Shown here one piece after another: positions 14,757 through 23,602 of a stretch of 39,505 nucleotides of DNA. A model generated the notes under the pieces. It ran no database searches and was not told where the DNA came from. It worked only from the letters and a program-made list of their open reading frames with translations. Position numbers and translations under genes: made by a program. The stretch covers positions 1-39,505 of the forward strand of contig CAJGEC010000017.1 of the NCBI GenBank assembly GCA_904502285.1, read 5' to 3'. Every line of letters begins with the position of its first letter. The first letter of the stretch is position 1. The stretch comes from an uncultured Alistipes sp. (GTDB lineage Bacteria; Bacteroidota; Bacteroidia; Bacteroidales; Rikenellaceae).

Positions 14757-16544
14757 ATGGAGCAGAACAAAATTGTAGCGAACGAGAATTTCGATTGGAC
14801 AGCATTCGAGCAGGATCTTGGTCTTTACGATCAGTCTAAGGAGTCTATTGAGGCTGCTTATGGTGCAACAATGTCTAACATCGCTGTAGGCGAGGTTGTT
14901 GAGGGTACTGTATCAGAGATCAACAAGCGCGAGGTTACTGTAAACATCGGTTATAAGTCAGAGGGTCTTATCCCAGCGACTGAGTTCCGTTACAACCCAG
15001 ACTTGACCGTAGGCGAGAAGGTAGAGGTTTACGTTGAGTCAGTAGAGGATAAGGGTGGCCAGTTGTCACTCTCACACAAGAAGGCTCGTCAGCTTAAGAG
15101 CTGGGACCGTGTTAATGAGGCTCTCAACAACGACGAGATCATTAAGGGTTATGTTAAGTGTCGCACTAAGGGCGGTATGATTGTCGATGTATTCGGCATC
15201 GAGGCATTCTTGCCAGGCTCACAGATCGACGTTAAGCCTATCCGCGACTACGATGTATACGTAGACAAGACTATGGAGTTCAAGGTTGTTAAGATCAACC
15301 AGGAGTTCCGCAACGTCGTTGTATCTCACAAGGCTCTTATCGAGGCAGAGCTCGAGGCTCAGAAGCAGGTTATTATGTCTAAGCTTGAGAAGGGTCAGAT
15401 CCTTGAGGGTACAGTTAAGAACATCACCTCTTACGGTGTATTCATCGACCTCGGTGGCGTAGATGGTCTTATCCACATCACTGATCTCTCTTGGGGTCGC
15501 GTAAACCACCCAGAGGAGGTTGTAGCTTTGGATCAGAAGCTTCAGGTTGTTATCCTTGACTTCGATGAGGCTAAGAAGCGTATCGCTTTGGGTCTTAAGC
15601 AGCTCACAGCACACCCTTGGGATGCACTCAGCGCAGACCTTAAGGTAGGTGACAAGATCAGCGGTAAGGTAGTAGTTGTTACTGACTACGGCGCATTCGT
15701 TGAGGTAGCACCAGGTGTTGAGGGTCTTATCCACGTTTCTGAGATGTCTTGGAGCCAGCCATTGCGCTCTGCACAGGAGTTCATGAAGGTTGGTGACGAG
15801 ATCGAGGCTGTATTGCTTACTTTGGACCGCGAGGAGCGCAAGATGTCTTTGGGCGTTAAGCAGCTTACTCCAGATCCATGGGCTGAGATCGAGAAGAAGT
15901 ACCCTGCAGGTACAAAGTGCACTGCACGTGTTCGCAACTTCTCTAACTTCGGCGTATTCGTAGAGATCGAGGATGGTATCGAGGGTCTCGTACACATCTC
16001 TGACCTCTCTTGGACTAAGAAGGTTAAGCACCCAAGCGAGTTCACTCAGGTAGGTGCTGAGTTGGAGGTTGTTGTTCTTGAGATCAACAAGGAGAACCGT
16101 CGTCTTTCACTCGGTCACAAGCAGATCGAGGAGAACCCATGGAATGGCTTCGAGAGCCAGTATGGCGTAGACAGCATCCACCAGGGTACTGTATCTGAGG
16201 TTACTGAGAAGGGCGCTATCGTATCTTTGGGTGAGAACATCGAGGGCTTCTGCCCTGCACGTCACCTCGTTAAGGAGGATGGCACAACTTTGAAGGCTGG
16301 CGAGACTGCTGACTTCAAGGTATTGGAGTTCTCTAAGGCTACTAAGCGCATCACTCTTTCACACAGCCGCATCTTCGAGGAGGCTAAGCGTGCTGCTGCT
16401 GATGCTGAGAAGGCAGAGCGTCGTGCTGCTGCAGACGCTACTAAGTCTACCGTTAAGAAGATCAACGCTCAGGTTGAGCGCACAACTCTTGGCGATATCT
16501 CAGGCTTGGCAGAGTTGAAGGCTCAGATGGAGGAGAACAAGTAA
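14757..16544 (+). CDS. rpsA: 30S ribosomal protein S1
   Basis: RNA-binding ribosomal protein that brings mRNA to the 30S subunit, of special weight in Bacteroidetes where Shine-Dalgarno sites are rare. Six S1 (OB-fold) repeats start near residues 42, 125, 215, 298, 386 and 475. The classic GVFIDLGGVDGLIHITDLSW and GVFVEIEDGIEGLVHISDLSW-like cores lie in repeats 3-5. A charged, alanine-rich tail (RRAAADATK) follows. Length 595 is normal. The gene stands alone between a consensus promoter and a strong terminator, and its uniform codon use suggests high expression. Confidence 0.97.
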   Translation: MEQNKIVANENFDWTAFEQDLGLYDQSKESIEAAYGATMSNIAVGEVVEGTVSEINKREVTVNIGYKSEGLIPATEFRYNPDLTVGEKVEVYVESVEDKGGQLSLSHKKARQLKSWDRVNEALNNDEIIKGYVKCRTKGGMIVDVFGIEAFLPGSQIDVKPIRDYDVYVDKTMEFKVVKINQEFRNVVVSHKALIEAELEAQKQVIMSKLEKGQILEGTVKNITSYGVFIDLGGVDGLIHITDLSWGRVNHPEEVVALDQKLQVVILDFDEAKKRIALGLKQLTAHPWDALSADLKVGDKISGKVVVVTDYGAFVEVAPGVEGLIHVSEMSWSQPLRSAQEFMKVGDEIEAVLLTLDREERKMSLGVKQLTPDPWAEIEKKYPAGTKCTARVRNFSNFGVFVEIEDGIEGLVHISDLSWTKKVKHPSEFTQVGAELEVVVLEINKENRRLSLGHKQIEENPWNGFESQYGVDSIHQGTVSEVTEKGAIVSLGENIEGFCPARHLVKEDGTTLKAGETADFKVLEFSKATKRITLSHSRIFEEAKRAAADAEKAERRAAADATKSTVKKINAQVERTTLGDISGLAELKAQMEENK

Positions 16545-16567
16545 TCTTGTTAAACCTCAGTTAATAG

Positions 16568-16602
16568 TCTCGTGGTTACTTCGGTAGCCACGAGATTTTT
16601 TT
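16568..16602 (+). terminator. rpsA terminator with UUCG tetraloop
   Basis: A 10-12 bp stem (TCTCGTGG with CCACGAGA, extended inward by TTA/TAG) is closed by the extra-stable C(UUCG)G loop and followed by seven T. Confidence 0.92.
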
Positions 16603-16672
16603 ATCCTCATAGTACAATAATGATATAGTAATCTCGTTTTTAAACCGAGAAAAGTTGTTAAAGTTATTGTCT

Positions 16673-18985
16673 ATGAAGAGTAAGGTTTCTAAGAGTTTCG
16701 AGGCTATCATCTCTCGTACTACGCTGATGCTTAGGCGCGAGGGGATAGCGACCTCGTTTGTCGATAGGCTTGTCGTTGAGGTACTTGGCGACGAGGCCAC
16801 CTTTGGTTATGCCCTGTTGCAGAGCCTTGTGGGCGAGCAGGGCCTTAGCGTTGTGATGCGCAGGGTTGTTCAGCGCATAATCTCAAATCCTGTAGCGGAG
16901 AGCCTAACACCCGAACTATGCTATATGAGGATGTGTGAGGAGATTAGCCAAAAGGTTAAGACTAAGCGTATCTCCACGGCCCATCTGCTCTACTATGCCA
17001 CTCAGGATGAGGGTACGGCTACGGCCGAGGAGTTGCGTGGCTATGGCATTAGAGCAGAGGATATCCTCGACGCCATTGCTCGTGCAGTGGGTGGGGAGGA
17101 TAGCGAGTCAGTGGGCGAGTCGGAGCAAGCCAAAAGCGATGATTTACTACCCTCTATGGTCGTGGAGGTAGAGAGTAGGCCGACTTCGGCGCGTTCTAAG
17201 TTGGATGCCTTTGGCCAGAACCTAACCGATATGGCACGACGTGGTGAGATAGACCCCGTCGTGGGTCGCGATGCGGAGATAGCGCGTGTGGTGCAGATAC
17301 TCTCGCGTCGCAAGAAGTGCAACCCACTACTTATAGGTGAGGCTGGTGTGGGCAAGAGTGCCATTGTCGAGGGGCTTGCCCTTAGAGTTGTCGAAGGGTG
17401 TGTGCCAAACTCCTTGGTGCGTAAGGAGATATATATCCTCGATATGGCAACGCTGGTCGCAGGCACTAAGTTTCGTGGCGAGTTCGAGCAACGTATGCAC
17501 GAGTTGCTCGAAGCCATTGAGAGCGAGTGTGATACAATAATATTTATCGACGAGATACACACTATCGTAGGTGCAGGAGCAAACCAGGGGGCGTTGGATG
17601 TGGCAAATATGCTTAAACCAGCGTTGGCACGTGGTAAGATACAGCTCATTGGGGCAACCACGCCCGACGAGTACCGCACCTCCATCGAGCGCGATGCGGC
17701 CCTGGAGCGCCGTTTCCAGAGTGTTCGTATCGAGCCCACAACGAGGGAGAGTACTCTTGAGATATTAAGCCAGTTGGAGGCGTACTATAGCCAGTACCAC
17801 GGAGTTACCTATTCGCGCGAGGCGTTGCAGACGTGTGTCGATTTGGCCGATAACTATATCCCCGACCGCCACTTTCCGGATAAGGCTATTGACCTTATGG
17901 ATGAGGCTGGTGTCTGGGCTTGTGTCGAGGCAGGGATGGAGCAGGGTAGTAGGGTTGTTGAGCCACACCACGTGGCGCACGTCACACACCTTATCACGGG
18001 CATACCCTTGGAGTCGCTCTCGGCAAGTGAACGCCAGAGGCTTTCGAACTTGCAGAGCCACTTAGAGCGCGTCGTGGTAGGCCAACAGGAGGTTGCCTCG
18101 CACTTGGCCAAGAGCCTCGTTAGGCTTCGTGCGGGTCTTAAGCAGGTCAATCGCCCCTGGGGAGTCTTCCTCTTTGTAGGCTCTACGGGAGTGGGCAAGA
18201 CCCTTATGGCCAAGGAGATAGCGCAATGGCTGAGGCCGACGAAGCAGAACCTCATAAGGTTCGATATGTCGGAGTATGGCGAGCGTCACACCCTTTCGCG
18301 CCTTATTGGTGCTCCTGCTGGCTATGTCGGTTATGGTGAGGGAGGCCTGCTCTCGGAGGCTGTAAGGCGCAACCCAAATAGTGTGTTGCTCTTCGACGAG
18401 ATAGATAGGGCGCACCCCGATATATATAACCTTATGCTCCAGATTTTCGACGAGGGGTACTTCACCGACACCCTCGGCAGACGTATCGACTGTCGCCATA
18501 CGCTGATAATACTTACCACGAACTTAGGAGCAAACTCTCTTGGCGAGGGTAGTCGTAGGATAGGCTTCCAACGTAACGAGCAGCCACTTAGTAGCTCTGT
18601 CGATCGGGACAAGTGCCTACGAGAGGTGGAGAGTCACTTCTCCAAGGAGTTCTTGGGTAGGGTGGATGAGGTCTTGGTGTTCAATGAGTTAGGCTTTGCC
18701 GATCTCTGCCAAATTGCTCGTCTCGAACTGTACTCTTTGGTTGAGCGTGCTAAGACACTGGGACTTAGTCTTAGTGTTGAGGAGGGTGTAGTGGAGCATA
18801 TAGCCACGCTGGCTAAGCAGAGGCGACAAGGGGCGAGGGCGATTAAGCGCCTTGTGGCAGCGATGATTGAGACCCCTCTTTCCGAGCAACTACTCTTCGG
18901 GCCGCTGTCGTTGCAGGAGTGTAGAGTGGTGGTAGAGGATGGTGAGGTTGTTGTTGCGGATAGGGTAGTTCGCTCGGTCGCATAA
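16673..18985 (+). CDS. ClpA/ClpC-like AAA+ unfoldase
   Basis: ATP-driven unfoldase that feeds substrates to the ClpP protease. From the ATG (about 770 residues) it has a diverged double Clp-N domain (about 1-145), then AAA1 with Walker A GEAGVGKS (222-229) and Walker B FIDEIH. AAA2 has Walker A GSTGVGKT (503-510), LFDEID and GARAIKRL at the end. An IGF tripeptide (630-632) lies where ClpA and ClpX carry the ClpP-docking loop. There is no middle coiled-coil domain, which argues against ClpB and canonical ClpC and fits a ClpA-like plan. No clpS or clpP gene lies next to it. A TTG six codons upstream is in frame, but the ATG is preferred. Confidence 0.92.
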   Translation: MKSKVSKSFEAIISRTTLMLRREGIATSFVDRLVVEVLGDEATFGYALLQSLVGEQGLSVVMRRVVQRIISNPVAESLTPELCYMRMCEEISQKVKTKRISTAHLLYYATQDEGTATAEELRGYGIRAEDILDAIARAVGGEDSESVGESEQAKSDDLLPSMVVEVESRPTSARSKLDAFGQNLTDMARRGEIDPVVGRDAEIARVVQILSRRKKCNPLLIGEAGVGKSAIVEGLALRVVEGCVPNSLVRKEIYILDMATLVAGTKFRGEFEQRMHELLEAIESECDTIIFIDEIHTIVGAGANQGALDVANMLKPALARGKIQLIGATTPDEYRTSIERDAALERRFQSVRIEPTTRESTLEILSQLEAYYSQYHGVTYSREALQTCVDLADNYIPDRHFPDKAIDLMDEAGVWACVEAGMEQGSRVVEPHHVAHVTHLITGIPLESLSASERQRLSNLQSHLERVVVGQQEVASHLAKSLVRLRAGLKQVNRPWGVFLFVGSTGVGKTLMAKEIAQWLRPTKQNLIRFDMSEYGERHTLSRLIGAPAGYVGYGEGGLLSEAVRRNPNSVLLFDEIDRAHPDIYNLMLQIFDEGYFTDTLGRRIDCRHTLIILTTNLGANSLGEGSRRIGFQRNEQPLSSSVDRDKCLREVESHFSKEFLGRVDEVLVFNELGFADLCQIARLELYSLVERAKTLGLSLSVEEGVVEHIATLAKQRRQGARAIKRLVAAMIETPLSEQLLFGPLSLQECRVVVEDGEVVVADRVVRSVA

Positions 18986-18988
18986 CAG

Positions 18989-19016
18989 AAGAGGAGGAGC
19001 CGATGCCCCTCCTCTT
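18989..19016. terminator. Bidirectional terminator between clp and nfnB
   Basis: AAGAGGAGG (18989-18997) and CCTCCTCTT (19008-19016) form a 9-bp stem between two converging genes. T-rich sequence follows on the plus side, while the minus side is less T-rich. Confidence 0.75.
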
Positions 19017-19036
19017 TCCATATATTTACAAGAGTG

Positions 19037-20431
19037 TTACTTCTTGCTCTTCACATACTCGTCGATGGCCTTGGCAGCCTTACGGCCAGCACCCATAGCC
19101 AAGATGACGGTTGCAGCGCCTGTCACGGCATCACCACCAGCGAAGACACCCTCACGAGAGGTTGTACCCATCTCGTCGGCCTCGATACAGCCACGGCGGT
19201 TGATGTTCAAGCCACCAGTGGTTGAGGCGATAAGTGGGTTAGGAGATGTTCCGAGGGCCATAATCACAACGTCGCAGTCGATGGTGAAGTCCGAGCCAGC
19301 CTTCTCCTGAGGTGAGCGACGGCCACTTGCATCGGGCTCGCCCAACTCCATCTCTACGCAGTTGATACCCTTCACCCAACCATCTTCGGTGCCGAGGATA
19401 TGTGTTGGGTTGGTGAGCATTCTGAACTCGATGCCCTCCTCCTTGGCGTGGTGTACCTCCTCCTTACGAGCAGGCAACTCTGCCTCGCCACGGCGGTAGA
19501 CGATAACAGCCTCAGCACCAAGACGCTTAGCCGTACGCACAGCATCCATAGCCACATTACCGCCACCCACAACAACGACCTTGCGGCCTACGTAGACAGG
19601 GGTGTCGGACATCTTAGGATTCCACGCACCCATAAGGTTTACACGTGTGAGGAACTCGTTTGCCGAGAGCACACCATTAAGGTTCTCGCCCTCGATACCC
19701 ATAAAGCGAGGGAGACCAGCGCCTGAGCCTACGAAGACTGCGTCGTAGCCCTCCTTGTCGAGCAGGGCATCGATGGTCATCGTACGACCAATGATTACGT
19801 CAGTCTCGAAGTGAACACCGAGACGCTTAACCTCGTTGATCTCGCGAGCAACAACTCTATCCTTTGGCAAGCGGAACTCAGGGATACCGTATGAGAGTAC
19901 GCCACCGAGGCGGTGGAGAGCCTCAAAGACATCGACCTTATAGCCCAACTTTGCCAAGTCGCTGGCACAAGCCAAGCCTGCAGGGCCACTACCTACCACA
20001 GCAACACGGTGGCCATTAGGCTCGATAACGACACTCTCAGTCTCCGCCGAGTGGTCCAAAGCCCAGTCACCTACGAAGCGCTCAAGTTTACCGATAGCCA
20101 CAGGCTCGCCCTTGATGCCGAGGACACAAGAGCCCTCGCACTGCGACTCCTGAGGACATACACGGCCACAGATTGATGGCAACGAGCTATCGACGTGGAT
20201 AGTATCTGCCGCACTGCGGATGTCGCCCTGGGTGAGGTGGTGGATAAATGTTGGGATATTGATATTTACGGGGCAGGCAGCCACACAGCGAGGGTTCTTG
20301 CAGTTCAAGCAACGGGTAGCCTCAAGGAGTGCCTCCTCCTGGTTATAGCCGTAGCATACCTCCTCGAAGTTGGTAGCACGCACCTTTGGGTCTTGTTCGC
20401 GCACAGCGACGCGAGGTATCTTATTTGCCAT
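19037..20431 (-). CDS. nfnB: NfnB, NADPH-binding subunit of NADH-dependent ferredoxin:NADP+ oxidoreductase (GltD-like)
   Basis: Flavoprotein related to the small subunit of glutamate synthase. With NfnA it is expected to catalyse electron bifurcation between NADPH, NAD+ and ferredoxin. The N-terminal cysteine domain has CLNCKNPRCVAACPVNINIP and CGRVCPQESQCEGSC for [4Fe-4S] clusters. The FAD motif GSGPAGLACASDLAK and the NADPH motif GGGNVAMDAVRTAKRLG follow, and the end has GVFAGGDAVTGAATVILAMG. Length 464 is typical. No glutamate synthase large subunit is nearby. The 11-base overlap with an NfnA-type gene makes NfnAB much more likely than GltD. Confidence 0.9.
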   Translation of the reverse strand: MANKIPRVAVREQDPKVRATNFEEVCYGYNQEEALLEATRCLNCKNPRCVAACPVNINIPTFIHHLTQGDIRSAADTIHVDSSLPSICGRVCPQESQCEGSCVLGIKGEPVAIGKLERFVGDWALDHSAETESVVIEPNGHRVAVVGSGPAGLACASDLAKLGYKVDVFEALHRLGGVLSYGIPEFRLPKDRVVAREINEVKRLGVHFETDVIIGRTMTIDALLDKEGYDAVFVGSGAGLPRFMGIEGENLNGVLSANEFLTRVNLMGAWNPKMSDTPVYVGRKVVVVGGGNVAMDAVRTAKRLGAEAVIVYRRGEAELPARKEEVHHAKEEGIEFRMLTNPTHILGTEDGWVKGINCVEMELGEPDASGRRSPQEKAGSDFTIDCDVVIMALGTSPNPLIASTTGGLNINRRGCIEADEMGTTSREGVFAGGDAVTGAATVILAMGAGRKAAKAIDEYVKSKK

Positions 20432-21284
20432 AGCAGTTACATTTATGTTCGTGATTCTCTGATGCGTTTCTCTCCTGATTGCGGTACATAGCCTGACGAC
20501 GCATAGCCTCGTCGAAGTCTACCTGGTGGCCGTCGAACTCTGGGCCATCGACACAGGTGAAGAGTGTCTTACCACCCACCGTTACACGGCAAGCACCACA
20601 CATACCCGTACCATCGACCATAAGGGCGTTGAGCGATACGGTGGTCTGCAAGTTCCAAGGCTTGGTGGTGAGGCAGACGAACTTCATCATAATCATAGGG
20701 CCAATACAAACACACTCATCGTAGGAAAGCTTCTGGTTCTCCACAAGGTCGGTCATAAGGCCTGTAACCATACCCTTGAAGCCCTCGCTACCATCGTCGG
20801 TGGCGATATGTACGTTACCCACCTTCGACATCTCGTCGATGTAGATGAGCATATTCTTGCTCTTTGCGCCGATAATCACGTCGCACTCTACACCGTGGTT
20901 GTGCAACCACTTAACCTGTGGATATACTGGAGCAGTGCCCACACCTCCAGCCACGAAGAGGTACTTGCGCCTCTTCAACTCCTCAAGAGGCATATGTACG
21001 AACTCCGATGGGCGACCAAGAGGTCCTGCGAAGTCTGCGAGGGAGTCTCCCTCCTCCAATGAGCATATCTTCTTTGTTGAGTGACCGATGGTCTGAGTAA
21101 CGATAGTCACCGTTCCTGCCTCGGCATCGTAGTCGGCAATGGTGAGTGGGATGCGCTCGCCACCCTCGTCGGCACGTACAATGACGAACTGGCCAGGGAG
21201 GGCAGCACGTGCTACGCGCTCTGCGGCAATCTTCATCTCGTAGATGTTGTCCGCTAATTGACGTTTTTCTACAATCTTAAACAT
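20421..21284 (-). CDS. nfnA: NfnA, NADH-binding ferredoxin-NADP reductase-type subunit
   Basis: Partner of NfnB: a ferredoxin-reductase-fold protein binding FAD, NAD(H) and one [2Fe-2S] cluster. Marks are the FAD-binding region RIPLTIADYD, the NAD-binding FVAGGVGTAPVYPQVKWL, and the cluster ligands in DGTGMCGACRVTVGGK plus a later C in LFTCVDGPE. The 287-residue length is normal, with a small histidine- and cysteine-containing tail (HEHKCNCYGK) just past the usual end. It is upstream of nfnB and overlaps it, and follows the DUF1573 gene after 34 bp on the same strand. It resembles PyrK (32557-33297) but is a separate branch. Confidence 0.9.
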   Translation of the reverse strand: MFKIVEKRQLADNIYEMKIAAERVARAALPGQFVIVRADEGGERIPLTIADYDAEAGTVTIVTQTIGHSTKKICSLEEGDSLADFAGPLGRPSEFVHMPLEELKRRKYLFVAGGVGTAPVYPQVKWLHNHGVECDVIIGAKSKNMLIYIDEMSKVGNVHIATDDGSEGFKGMVTGLMTDLVENQKLSYDECVCIGPMIMMKFVCLTTKPWNLQTTVSLNALMVDGTGMCGACRVTVGGKTLFTCVDGPEFDGHQVDFDEAMRRQAMYRNQERNASENHEHKCNCYGK

Positions 21285-21318
21285 CTTCTCTTTGTTAGGT
21301 TATCTATTAGTTTATGGT

Positions 21319-22437
21319 TCAATCTTTGGGCTTAGGCAGTGCCGTTACCTTTAGGCTTTGCAGAGGCCTCATCGGGTCGTTGGTGATGAGTCTGACCTGC
21401 GCCACGAAGGGCATCATATCCTCCCATAACTCCGACTTGATTAGCTGGGGTTTCAGCCTCACGCACACCTCTATACTTTGTCCTGATGCTATGGTTGTGC
21501 CACGCTCCAGGATTAGCTCAACGGCTTCGGATGCCGACTCCACCTTGCGCACTACCAAGGGTATAGCACCCTCGTTACGGAGGGTGATGCTCTGAGTTAA
21601 TGGCGCTGAAGAGTCAAATATCTCCCCAAATTTAATAATATTTTTCGAAATAACGGCCTTAGGAGCAGAAATATCGTCGCTCAGGTCGAAATTATCTATG
21701 GCTATGGCCTGTGCCGAGAGACTGTAACGAGCCTCTTTGTTGTTGATTATGAGGGTGATGACATCTGTGAGAGTGCCGTAGATGTCGCTGTTGTCAGCAA
21801 GCGAGTAACTTAGAATAATGTCGCCACTCTCTGCTGGGGCAATCCGTTGAGGAATAGAGAGTTCCATAAGTCCCGATGAGGTTTTGTACTTATATGAGAG
21901 GCTTATTGTATGGTCGGAGGTGTTCACATAGCCTATGCGCTCCTCAAGGCTCTTGCCACCCTCCAAGTAGCCGAAGGCGTGGAAGTTACTGCGCAGGCGT
22001 AGCCCCTCGCCCATATCAAAGGGGTATATCTCGTCGATGCTTCGCTGGCGAGGTTGTACATATCCCACGATGCGTAGCGGAATCTCGGTCTTGGAGTCGG
22101 AGGTGCGCACAAAGATACTCTTGTCGATTCTGCCTGGGCGGTTCATAGGGTCGTAGCGCACTTCGAAGATGAAACATTCGCCTACGCCCACACTCCCTGG
22201 GGTGTAGATAGCCGAGGTGCAACCGCACGTGGTGATAATCTCGACGACCTCGATGCTCTGCTGTCCGCAGTTCGTAGCCTTAAAGGTGCCACTACAGCAA
22301 CCACCATCCTCGGCGATATGACCTAAGTCGCAGACCTCGCTACTGAAGCGCAGAGAACTCTGTTGCGCCCACAGGGGGACTATGCCAAGCAGGGTGGCAA
22401 GCAACACGAGTGATATATGTCTTAGGAGATGTCTCAT
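21319..22437 (-). CDS. Exported DUF1573 protein, 372 aa
   Basis: A secreted protein of unknown function found widely in Bacteroidetes. It has a signal peptide (cleavage after LWA, about residue 24). The DUF1573 domain follows at about 30-130 (FSSEVCDLGHIAED, then TTCGCTSAIYTPGSVGVGE), with the conserved cysteine pair in TTCGC. Two further immunoglobulin-like beta regions lie at about 135-240 and 255-370, the latter with IIKFGEIFDSSAPLTQSI repeating the DUF1573 pattern. It is probably periplasmic and has its own promoter with nested inverted repeats. Co-transcription with nfnAB is possible but a functional link is not known. Confidence 0.85.
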   Translation of the reverse strand: MRHLLRHISLVLLATLLGIVPLWAQQSSLRFSSEVCDLGHIAEDGGCCSGTFKATNCGQQSIEVVEIITTCGCTSAIYTPGSVGVGECFIFEVRYDPMNRPGRIDKSIFVRTSDSKTEIPLRIVGYVQPRQRSIDEIYPFDMGEGLRLRSNFHAFGYLEGGKSLEERIGYVNTSDHTISLSYKYKTSSGLMELSIPQRIAPAESGDIILSYSLADNSDIYGTLTDVITLIINNKEARYSLSAQAIAIDNFDLSDDISAPKAVISKNIIKFGEIFDSSAPLTQSITLRNEGAIPLVVRKVESASEAVELILERGTTIASGQSIEVCVRLKPQLIKSELWEDMMPFVAQVRLITNDPMRPLQSLKVTALPKPKD

Positions 22438-22447
22438 ATTTCGGGGC

Positions 22448-22503
22448 GATATAACTACAAAGTTATATCAAATTTTGGGTGTGACAAAACTATTTGCCCC
22501 GAA
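22448..22503 (-). promoter_or_regulatory. Promoter and nested inverted repeats before the DUF1573 gene
   Basis: On the minus strand TTTG (22488-22485), a 19-base spacer and TAACTTTG (22465-22458) fit the consensus. A 9-bp palindrome, GATATAACT / AGTTATATC (22448-22469), covers the -7 box. An outer pair, TTCGGGGC (22440-22447) and GCCCCGAA (22496-22503), encloses the whole promoter. Confidence 0.65.
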
Positions 22504-22519
22504 TATGAGTTTTTTGCTA

Positions 22520-23443
22520 CTAACTTTTTACTTTTTGGTTATATGAACTTACGACAAGGCCGAGGCCTAAGAAGATGATTACGGCAAAGATTATGGTGTC
22601 GGGGCGGAGTTTGTCGAGGCCCATTGCAACCGAGAGTGCTATGGCCACGACGGGTTGCAGATAGGCGTAAATGCTCGATGCCGTGGGGGCTAATCGGCGT
22701 AGGGAGAAGTTGAGCAGGAGGTTAGGTAGATAGGTGGGTATGATAAGCACGAAGAGCGAGGCGAAGAGGATGGTAGAATCCATCGTCGCAAGGTCGGTGC
22801 GCAGGATGTCGTCGAAACCGATAGGGAGCATCACGATAGCCGAGGTGCAGTAAATCCAGCGCAAGACGGTAACCACCTGATACTTGCCTACCAGCCTCTT
22901 ACACAGCACCATATAGGCTGCCGAGACTATCGACGAGGAGAGGATGAGAAGGTTGCCCCACGCATCCGACGTGGGGTGTGAGTCGCTGTTGCTGGCAAGG
23001 ATGATGGCCAGCGTGCCACCCATACCGAGGAGAAGACCGATGACCTTCTTAAAGGTAAGGTGTTCGACACCGACGACCACGGAGAGGAGTAGCACCATAA
23101 GTGGGGTTGTGGTGCCTATGATTGAGCCATCTATGGCAGAGGTCTCGGCAAGGCCAAACATCATACATAGTTTTCTACCTACGCCCATAAGCAGGGCTGC
23201 ACCGATGATTTTGAGCCTGTCGCGAGGCTCCACACGCTCGTATTTCTCCCACAGAAGCGGAACAAGCGACAGCACCGCCGCAATAACCAGCGAGGCTGTG
23301 ACCATCGCCATCGGAGAGATATATTTACCCAGCACAAGAGAGTAGAAGGGGTAATCGCAGGCCCATACTATATTGCAGAAGATGAGTGATATATGAGCAT
23401 ATAGAATTCGTTGTGTTGCCATAGGAATAGAGGTTGAGGTCAT
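22520..23443 (-). CDS. DMT-superfamily (EamA) transporter
   Basis: Inner-membrane transporter of the drug/metabolite family, usually exporting amino acids, nucleobases or small metabolites. About ten membrane helices in 307 residues form the two EamA repeats (about 12-150 and 160-300). Visible family features are GLAETSAIDGSIIGTTTPLM near the end of repeat 1 and LAPTASSIYAYLQPVVAIAL in repeat 2. The substrate is unknown. It lies divergent to xusA with about 160 bp between. A second in-frame ATG (M8, 23422) is an equally plausible start, since the first seven residues are not hydrophobic. Confidence 0.9.
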   Translation of the reverse strand: MTSTSIPMATQRILYAHISLIFCNIVWACDYPFYSLVLGKYISPMAMVTASLVIAAVLSLVPLLWEKYERVEPRDRLKIIGAALLMGVGRKLCMMFGLAETSAIDGSIIGTTTPLMVLLLSVVVGVEHLTFKKVIGLLLGMGGTLAIILASNSDSHPTSDAWGNLLILSSSIVSAAYMVLCKRLVGKYQVVTVLRWIYCTSAIVMLPIGFDDILRTDLATMDSTILFASLFVLIIPTYLPNLLLNFSLRRLAPTASSIYAYLQPVVAIALSVAMGLDKLRPDTIIFAVIIFLGLGLVVSSYNQKVKS

Positions 23444-23485
23444 CTGTTCGGAGCAAACACTATGCCTAAACCATTGGGGCTAATC

Positions 23486-23498
23486 CCTAAAAATTAGG
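23486..23498. repeat. Short palindrome between eamA and xusA
   Basis: CCTAA-AAA-TTAGG, a 5-bp inverted repeat about 35 bp upstream of the xus -33 box. It could be half of a regulator site. It does not match a Fur box that I can defend. Confidence 0.3.
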
Positions 23499-23532
23499 AG
23501 CTCGGAGGTGGCAAATTTCACTAATTAAGGCG

Positions 23533-23564
23533 ATTGTGAGGGTTGTTGCGAGATAGTAATTTTG
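23533..23564 (+). promoter_or_regulatory. xusABC promoter
   Basis: ATTG (23533-23536), a 20-base spacer and TAATTTTG (23557-23564) fit the Bacteroidetes consensus. The predicted leader is about 30 nt. Confidence 0.65.
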
Positions 23565-23602
23565 CAGTGTGAAAAAATGTTAAAATCAAAGATAGAGTTG
23601 CT

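Noticed and set aside
19037..20431. Glutamate synthase small subunit (gltD)
   Set aside because: No large subunit is nearby, and the overlapping partner is an NfnA-type flavoprotein, so NfnB fits better.
23480..23540. Fur box upstream of xusA
   Set aside because: Only a 5-bp palindrome is visible. It does not match a Fur consensus well enough to call, although iron control is likely from the gene content.
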